In this document: piece after piece, positions 7,726 to 11,571 of the stretch
Numbering within the stretch: position 1 is the first letter of the stretch
Layout: each line of letters starts with the position of its first letter
Assembly (NCBI GenBank): GCA_964434955.1
Contig: CAYSXI010000167.1
Span: 1-11,571 of the forward strand
Origin: JANQLU01 sp964434955
GTDB taxonomy: Bacteria; Planctomycetota; Planctomycetia; Pirellulales; Pirellulaceae
Direction of reading: 5' to 3'
Length of the DNA: 11,571 nt
Notes under the pieces: model-generated
What the model was told of the DNA's origin: nothing
Databases searched by the model: none
What the model saw: the letters and a program-made list of their open reading frames with translations, nothing else
Translations under genes and position numbers: made by a program

Positions 7726-8478
7726 ATGTTGAAACCGATATCGGCGACTGGATTGGCGGCGGTTGCATTGTTTCTGGCAATGCTTGTCGGCCTACCGACG
7801 GAAGCCACGTCCCAAAACAAAAACCGGAACAAGAATCGAAATCGAAACATGCGTTCCCGAATGGACGCCAAGGCGCTCAAGGTTGGACAAGAAGCGCCGA
7901 ACTTTAAGCTCAAGTCGCTGGATGGTGAATCGGAAACCGAACTTTCGTCGTTCCAAGGCAAAAAGCCGGTGGTCCTTATTTTTGGCAGTTATTCCTGACC
8001 GCCTTTCCTGAACTCAGTCGGTACGATTGAGAAGATGTATCAGGATTACAAAGACGTTGCCGAATTTCGAATGATCTACATCAAGGAAGCCCACGCCGCC
8101 GACGGCAGACGCCCCGTCGGATACGCCAAGGAATTAGGAATCACCGAACACGATAATTACAAAGAACGTTGCACCACGGCCGAGATGCTGTTCAAGAACA
8201 AAGAGCTGACGATTCCTTGCCTTGTCGATTCGATGGATGACAAAACCAACAAAGACTATAGCGCTTATCCCGATCGAATTTTTCTCGTTCGAAAAGACGG
8301 GAAGTTGGCAGTTGCTGCAGCGCGAGGCCCTTGGGGTTTTTCGCCCGCGCTCAAGGAAACCCAGGCCTGGCTCGCGGAATTCAAAGAATCGGGCAAGGAA
8401 CCGGAGCTGAAGGATTCGAAAGACGATTCCAGCTCAAAGTCGAATGATAGCAAGGCGACGAAGCGGCGAAAGAAATAG
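7726..8478 (+). CDS. Secreted iodothyronine-deiodinase-like selenoprotein (in-frame TGA = Sec91)
   Basis: The protein has 250 residues including Sec91, from ATG 7726 (AGGAAAGGA 6 nt upstream) to TAG 8476-8478. It has a signal peptide (about 1-30, TGLAAVALFLAMLVGLPTEA), an Asn/Arg/Lys-rich linker (NKNRNKNRNRNMRSR), then a thioredoxin-fold redoxin domain starting LKVGQEAPNFKLKSLDG. The strand VVLIFGSYS runs into TGA 7996-7998 and then PPFLNSVGTIEKMYQDY. Deiodinases and their bacterial relatives read FGSxTUPPF here. The next hallmarks follow without interruption: EFRMIYIKEAHAADGRRP, CTTAEMLF, IPCLVDSMDD and YPDRIFLVRKDGKL. The TGA is therefore at the active-site selenocysteine, not a stop. The C-terminus is a Lys/Ser/Asp-rich tail (KDDSSSKSNDSKATKRRKK). 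Bacteria have no thyroid hormone, so the role is probably a periplasmic selenol-dependent reductase or reductive dehalogenation-like activity, which is an inference. A hairpin at 8013-8031 fits a SECIS. Confidence 0.9.
8013..8031 (+). promoter_or_regulatory. Bacterial SECIS-like hairpin for the UGA at 7996-7998
   Basis: CTCAGTCG (8013-8020) pairs with CGATTGAG (8024-8031), 8 bp with one G-U wobble (8017/8027). The loop is GUA, or GGUAC if the last G-C pair opens. The loop begins 22-23 nt after the UGA. Sequence and spacing closely match the hairpin at 224-241. Pair T230-A236 there is C8019-G8025 here (compensatory), and G228-C238 becomes G8017-U8027. The first copy starts at codon position 2 and this one at position 3, so protein similarity does not explain the match. 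Confidence 0.78.
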
Positions 8479-8591
8479 ACTCCCTACGCAGATTCCGAGA
8501 CACAAAGGTTTCCGTCTGGGCCAGTGGTTTCACGCGGTATTTGGCCGCATGCGGTTCAGTCAACTCGCATGTCCAAATTGCCGGTCGGTCC

Positions 8592-8640
8592 GTAGGAGTT
8601 GAACCACTCGCTTGCGCTTCGTGCTCCGTATGGATTGTCT
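8592..8640 (+). repeat. Dispersed repeat, copy 1
   Basis: Bases 8592-8625 (34 nt, beginning GTAGGAGTTGAACCACTCGC) are identical to 8717-8750. A following segment ending GTATGGATTGTCT (8628-8640) reappears inverted at 9188-9200. On the minus strand it reads ARSASEWFNS, a peptide string I associate from memory with spurious planctomycete ORFs. Confidence 0.9.
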
Positions 8641-8716
8641 GTGAAGTTTTTCGAGAGCTTGCCGAGCACAACGGGCAAACGAGGGGCTGTTTTTGATTCG
8701 GATACACGGACTGGCA

Positions 8717-8758
8717 GTAGGAGTTGAACCACTCGCTTGCGCTTCGTGCTTGTATGGA
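8717..8758 (+). repeat. Dispersed repeat, copy 2 (direct)
   Basis: The first 34 bases (8717-8750) match copy 1 exactly. The following TGTATGGA (8751-8758) resembles the copy 1 flank and matches the inverted copy 3, after which similarity ends. Confidence 0.9.
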
Positions 8759-8851
8759 GCACCTGGCGCAACTGGAGCGCTGTCGTTTATGCCGCAGAGT
8801 CGATTCGCCAAGGAGAAGGGCAACCCAGCAATTAAAATGCAAATCCGGGAA

Positions 8852-8872
8852 GTCCGCGATTCGTTCGCGGAC
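8852..8872. repeat. Perfect 7-bp hairpin
   Basis: GTCCGCG (8852-8858) and CGCGGAC (8866-8872) are exact inverted repeats around ATTCGTT. No T-tract follows on either strand, so it is not a terminator. It sits just before the 23-bp tandem repeats. Confidence 0.6.
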
Positions 8873-8910
8873 GCTTCGCACTTGGACGGTTCGCGTTCCA
8901 TCTCTTGATT

Positions 8911-8979
8911 GGTTCGCGCGGCAGCGGTTGGATGGTTCGCGCGGCAGCGGTTGGATGGTTCGCGCGGTAGCGATTGGAT
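8911..8979. repeat. 23-bp tandem repeat, three copies
   Basis: Units lie at 8911-8933, 8934-8956 and 8957-8979, each beginning GGTTCGCGCGG. The first two are identical; the third has two transitions (C to T and G to A). A related but diverged GACGGTTCGCG precedes at 8885-8895. Because 23 is not a multiple of three, the array cannot encode one repeating peptide in a constant frame. Confidence 0.92.
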
Positions 8980-9082
8980 TTCAGCGCGGGACAAAGAAAC
9001 AGTCGGGCAGGCGAGCGAAACCTACCGCAGCATGTACGACTCTCACAAAGTCGCCCCGAGCAATGTCCCCGAGCAAGTGACA

Positions 9083-9120
9083 CAACAATTGCCTGGGCTA
9101 ATTGCTTCAAGCAATTGTTG
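9083..9120. repeat. Nested inverted repeats able to form alternative hairpins
   Basis: CAACAATTGC (9083-9092) is exactly complementary to GCAATTGTTG (9111-9120). The second arm can instead pair with AATTGC (9100-9105) around TTCAA, giving a tighter hairpin from the near-palindrome 9100-9116. The two structures exclude each other. No T-tract follows. Confidence 0.6.
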
Positions 9121-9187
9121 CTCAGTGGATCCGAATCACAACCAGATTACCTTTCGTCTGTCACGTTCGCCAACTCGAACGTTCCCC

Positions 9188-9232
9188 AGACAATCCATAC
9201 AAGCACGAAGCGCCAGCGAGTGGTTCAATTCC
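9188..9232 (-). repeat. Dispersed repeat, copy 3 (inverted)
   Basis: The reverse complement of this segment matches 8595-8640: 29 of 31 bases in the core (differences GGAATT for GGAGTT and CTGGCG for CTTGCG), then a small indel and an exact 13-base tail GTATGGATTGTCT. Copies 1 and 3 thus form imperfect inverted repeats of about 45 bp around roughly 550 bases. Confidence 0.85.
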
Positions 9233-9274
9233 AAGGGCTTCAAAGGAGCGTTGAAAGACAATCGAATGGTCGGC

Positions 9275-9391
9275 TTAGCTAAAAATAATGAACAGGCACC
9301 AGAGCTTCATGAAAAGCGTCATTCCGATGACCACTGCCAGGAAAAGCCCAAAACCAAATAGCTCTTCCGATGTAAAGTTCCACTCGTTCAT
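9275..9391 (-). CDS. Candidate 38-residue single-pass membrane protein
   Basis: ATG 9391-9389 runs 38 codons to TAA 9277-9275. GGA of GGAAAAGAA lies 6 nt upstream (9400-9398). The peptide begins MNEWNFTSEELFGFG, an acidic, soluble start, followed by one long hydrophobic helix (GLFLAVVIGMTLF), a single Lys, then LWCLFIIFS. This is the expected build of a small inner-membrane protein with one transmembrane segment. I do not recognise a family. It lies downstream of the GH17 gene on the same strand, 135 bases away, with a weak hairpin between, so it may be the last cistron of that unit or independent. Open length alone would be chance; the combination of Shine-Dalgarno-like site and coherent amphipathic-to-hydrophobic layout is the support. 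Confidence 0.45.
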   Translation of the reverse strand: MNEWNFTSEELFGFGLFLAVVIGMTLFMKLWCLFIIFS

Positions 9392-9430
9392 TTCTTTTCC
9401 GCGATCATAAATCAAAACAACTCAATCAAT

Positions 9431-9459
9431 AAATCAGTAAACCTTAAACTGATTTTTTT
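9431..9459 (+). terminator. Terminator-like hairpin with T-tract, plus strand
   Basis: AAATCAGT (9431-9438) and ACTGATTT (9448-9455) are exact complements around a 9-base loop, with seven Ts (9453-9459) at the end of the stem on the plus strand. The stem is AT-rich and therefore weak. Its strong T-tract faces plus-strand transcription, although no plus-strand gene ends nearby. On the minus strand it lies 68 bases after the GH17 stop but has only a poor T-tract. Confidence 0.35.
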
Positions 9460-9526
9460 GGCAAGGACGGATTCCTTGGCTTCCGTCGTGGCAAGCGATT
9501 TTGTTGCCATTTGGGTGGGCAATATC

Positions 9527-10894
9527 CTATTTCTTATTCGGAATTGCCAGGATCATTCCTTGAACCTGATCCTTCTTGCCGGAAAACGACTCGCTGACTT
9601 GGTCGCCCCCCCGTTTCAGACCATCAAATTTACCGCTTTCCACGGCATCCCAAATGACGAATTTGGCTTTCCCACCCACCGTAAAAATACCGAAGTGATT
9701 TTCGGAACCTTCCTCGTTCTTGGCATCCTTCCAGGGTTCGTCAAAAGCTTCAAAATAAAAGCAGGCGATGCGATCCTCTCGGGTCCATTTCCTGATGCCA
9801 TCGTAGTACCGTTTTTGCTTATACTCGTCCGCGGCTCCCGACCCCTTCGGGCCATAGAACGAATGGCTCTTCGTGGCCCATCCGGTTTCCCCGATGTGGA
9901 TTGGTTTGTCCACACCCAGGCCCTTCACGTATTTTGCGACCGATTCGTACTGAGACCTGGCATACTGTACGGCCCGCTCGATTGCTCTGTCAGCACGCGC
10001 CGCCGCCGATAACCCTTCATCCGAATTAGGCGCGAGCCAGTAATCCTTGTTGTAATGGCTGTCATGAAACGGATAGGTGTGGACGGAAATATAGTCCACC
10101 GCCTTGATCAATTTCGTCAGATCTTCATTGTGATAGCTGTCATCGCCGCCGCCCCATGCCGCGAAGTTGTCGGAGCTTGTGATCCAGACACCCGCGGGCA
10201 ATTTCTCTTGCTTCTTGAGCGACTGCAAATGCTCAACCCATTTCAAAATAATACGCGGGTGCACGAAGTACCCTTGGGCCCAATGCACCATGGCTTCATT
10301 GCCGACGGCGATCACTTTCACGATGTCCGGATATTGGTTCGCAAGTTGAATTGCCGCGTTGATCTCGGCCGTGTTGTTTTCCAGGCTCTCTGATTCGTGA
10401 TCGGGATTATCCTTCCAGGCATTTTTACAATCGATCCATGCCCCAAGCATCACATACATTTCGAAACCGGAATCGGACTTTTTCAAAAGCCGGATTGCCT
10501 TCAACAATCGCGCTGCATGTTCAAATTGTTGCGTGTTGTAGGTCCGTAGAATCTTGACGTCGAGCGCGGCCAGGATCTTCAGGTCTTCCTGAATCTGTTC
10601 AACCGAAGGCACCTCGTTCCGCGACTTGCCACGAAACCCGCCGTAGCAAAATGCAAGGCATTCCGGATTGCTCAGAATTTCTTCGGCCGACTTTCCGTTC
10701 TCGACGGGTTCTTCGCCGTGGCTTGCGTCTTCTCGCTCCCCGGCAACATCCCTTTTTGCCGACGCTTGATGATCGTCGTCAACGAACGATGACTGCTCAC
10801 AGCCGAAACAGGCGATGCCGATCAGCCAAACGAGAGAATACGCCGAGGCCTTTGCGAAAGACGTGGATAGAAATTGCTTTGGAAAATCAGTCAT
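9527..10894 (-). CDS. GH17-like beta-1,3-glucan hydrolase, probable lipoprotein
   Basis: The protein has 455 residues, from ATG 10894-10892. The N-terminus has a signal sequence (AKASAYSLVWLIGIACFGC); Cys32 after Phe-Gly, or Cys29, may be lipidated, but neither lipobox is canonical. A polar linker follows (about 33-75), then the catalytic domain: ECLAFCYGGFRG, LRTYNTQQ, Glu200 in VIAVGNEAMVHW (acid/base), VDYISVHTYPFH, Glu336 in IHIGETGWATKS (nucleophile), and FYFEAFDEPWKD with HFGIF. The NE and IGETGW motifs and their 136-residue spacing fit glycoside hydrolase family 17, retaining enzymes of clan GH-A that act on beta-1,3-glucans such as laminarin. Action at the cell surface or periplasm is inferred. 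The gene starts 9 nt after the DUF1963 stop, so it is likely co-transcribed and translationally coupled; it has no clear Shine-Dalgarno of its own. Confidence 0.85.
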   Translation of the reverse strand: MTDFPKQFLSTSFAKASAYSLVWLIGIACFGCEQSSFVDDDHQASAKRDVAGEREDASHGEEPVENGKSAEEILSNPECLAFCYGGFRGKSRNEVPSVEQIQEDLKILAALDVKILRTYNTQQFEHAARLLKAIRLLKKSDSGFEMYVMLGAWIDCKNAWKDNPDHESESLENNTAEINAAIQLANQYPDIVKVIAVGNEAMVHWAQGYFVHPRIILKWVEHLQSLKKQEKLPAGVWITSSDNFAAWGGGDDSYHNEDLTKLIKAVDYISVHTYPFHDSHYNKDYWLAPNSDEGLSAAARADRAIERAVQYARSQYESVAKYVKGLGVDKPIHIGETGWATKSHSFYGPKGSGAADEYKQKRYYDGIRKWTREDRIACFYFEAFDEPWKDAKNEEGSENHFGIFTVGGKAKFVIWDAVESGKFDGLKRGGDQVSESFSGKKDQVQGMILAIPNKK

Positions 10895-10903
10895 GTTTAT
10901 TGG

Positions 10904-11571
10904 TCAATGAGACTGGAGAATCGTCCAGGTATTGTCAAAGTTGAGGTCGCTCAAATCACTTTCGTGGATCCAGTAGTAGAGCTTCCCGCTATCGCCCCAA
11001 TTCCATCCCATGGCTTCATCGGAATCAATTTGGAAAAGCAAAATCCAGGATTGTGAATTTTCCAGGTGCTCCAAAACCGTTTCGTCGTCCACGTCATCCA
11101 GTGGCAAACCCTTGGACATGAGTTCGCATTGAACTTCCATGTCGTTTTGAATCAGCATGGGATAACCGAAAAGGTGGTGAGCCGGTTCACCGCCAGCGTT
11201 TTGCTCGGCTTCCAAATCGGCCAATCGCGCAATATCCGCTTCGCCAATTTCGGCCAGCTGCAAAAGCAGCGATTTGGAATCCGGGAGCTGAACATCTACG
11301 GAGATTCCACTTGCCTTTTCGGGAAACTGGAAATCGGTGCTCAAGTCTTCCGGGGGCGGGGTTTGAACAAATGTTCGATCGCGAGCGAACTGATAAACCC
11401 GTGCGCCGCCACGATCGGATTCTTCGTTGCCCCAAGGCGTATCGACGCAATTGTAGAAGAAGGATACGAGCATCTCATCTTCGATAAAGTCAATTTGTCC
11501 GAGGAAGGACAAGGGAATTCCATTGTGTCGCGGCCACTCGAATCCCTCGGGAAGGTCCGGCTGTCGACCTA
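10904..11571 (-). CDS. DUF1963 (YwqG-like) protein, N-terminus beyond the window
   Basis: The visible 221 residues are open from the window edge to TGA 10906-10904. The frame continues upstream of the TTG at 11512 as GRQPDLPEGFEWPRHNGIPL before SFLGQIDF, a typical DUF1963 opening, so the start lies outside and TTG 11512 is internal. Further family hallmarks are HHLFGYPMLIQNDM, WILLFQIDSDEAMGWNWGD, GKLYYWIHESDL and the C-terminal FDNTWTILQSH. DUF1963 proteins, such as Bacillus YwqG, are cytoplasmic and of unknown biochemical function; many are linked to SMI1/KNR4-type or toxin-immunity contexts, but nothing here shows that role. It is upstream of and in frame with the GH17 gene, 9 nt apart. 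It ends at the usual family C-terminus. Confidence 0.85.
   Translation of the reverse strand, partial: GRQPDLPEGFEWPRHNGIPLSFLGQIDFIEDEMLVSFFYNCVDTPWGNEESDRGGARVYQFARDRTFVQTPPPEDLSTDFQFPEKASGISVDVQLPDSKSLLLQLAEIGEADIARLADLEAEQNAGGEPAHHLFGYPMLIQNDMEVQCELMSKGLPLDDVDDETVLEHLENSQSWILLFQIDSDEAMGWNWGDSGKLYYWIHESDLSDLNFDNTWTILQSH

Larger units (their letters stand above)
8479..9274. other. Gene-free repeat-bearing stretch
   Basis: About 800 bases after the deiodinase-like stop contain no credible gene. Open frames here on both strands are built from repeats (translations such as ARSASEWFNS, KHEAQASGST, TKRKRVVQLL and ANHPTAAART) and lack domains and convincing starts. The stretch holds three copies of a dispersed repeat, a 23-bp tandem repeat, and several hairpins and palindromes (for example CCGCATGCGG at 8545-8554). 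No clear terminator follows the stop at 8478. Confidence 0.7.

Noticed and set aside
208..8000. TGA reassigned to tryptophan or other sense codon genome-wide
   Set aside because: TGA is used as the true stop of the hydrolase (2279-2281), DUF1963 (10906-10904) and redoxin (541-543) genes, and the internal TGAs occur only at active-site Cys/Sec positions.
7990..8040. Sequencing error or pseudogene explaining the in-frame TGAs
   Set aside because: Two independent single TGAs both at catalytic Cys/Sec sites, with no other lesion and with matching downstream hairpins, are very unlikely as errors.
8381..9110. Several overlapping ORFs of 70-166 codons on both strands in the repeat region
   Set aside because: They are translations of the dispersed and tandem repeats, have no domains or good starts, and overlap one another.
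8592..9232. CRISPR array
   Set aside because: Only three copies, one of them inverted, with unequal long spacing; the 23-bp array has no spacers.
10892..10906. Read-through of TGA 10906-10904 to fuse DUF1963 with the GH17 gene, which is in the same frame
   Set aside because: DUF1963 ends at its normal C-terminus, GH17 has its own ATG and signal sequence, no SECIS-like hairpin follows, and in-frame adjacency has a one-in-three chance.

Overview
The window most likely comes from a planctomycete of the Pirellulaceae type. The evidence is a very large secreted PVC-type dehydrogenase/cytochrome c fusion with an NPCBM domain, several secreted enzymes with planctomycete-style extra domains, and a dispersed repeat whose translations read ARSASEWFNS, which I associate from memory with planctomycete genomes. 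It is an assembled contig carrying a 10-base N gap at 7120-7129.

Layout: (1) 1-543, plus strand: the 3' part of a secreted redoxin gene interrupted by one in-frame TGA exactly at the first Cys of its CPFC motif, followed by an intrinsic terminator at 592-623. (2) 692-2281, plus: a secreted alpha/beta-hydrolase with extra N- and C-terminal domains. (3) 2320-3258, minus: an exported xylose-isomerase-like TIM-barrel protein. (4) 3259-3984: no intact gene, possibly a decayed reading frame near 3693-3984. (5) 3985-7588, minus: one giant NPCBM/beta-propeller/HEAT/cytochrome c protein, artificially split by the N gap. (6) 7726-8478, plus, divergent from it: a secreted iodothyronine-deiodinase-like protein, again with one in-frame TGA exactly at the family's selenocysteine position. 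(7) 8479-9526: a non-coding, repeat-rich stretch with a small membrane-protein ORF (9275-9391, minus). (8) 9527-11571, minus: a GH17-like glucan hydrolase lipoprotein, preceded by a DUF1963 (YwqG-like) gene cut by the window edge.

The main result is that the window holds two selenoprotein genes that a standard gene caller would break in two. Each TGA is followed 20-22 nt later by a short stem whose apical loop begins GGU, as in bacterial SECIS elements. The two hairpins share 13 of 18 nucleotides although they are read in different codon phases and encode unrelated peptides. One pair differs by a compensatory change (U-A to C-G) and another by G-C to G-U. This points to RNA-level conservation and implies that the organism has SelA/SelB/SelC/SelD.

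Nearly all intact genes appear to encode exported proteins: two thiol/selenol redox proteins, an esterase-like hydrolase, a sugar isomerase-like protein, a c-type-cytochrome dehydrogenase and a glucanase. This fits a periplasm geared to polysaccharide breakdown and redox chemistry. Only DUF1963-GH17 (9-nt spacing) looks like a true operon.
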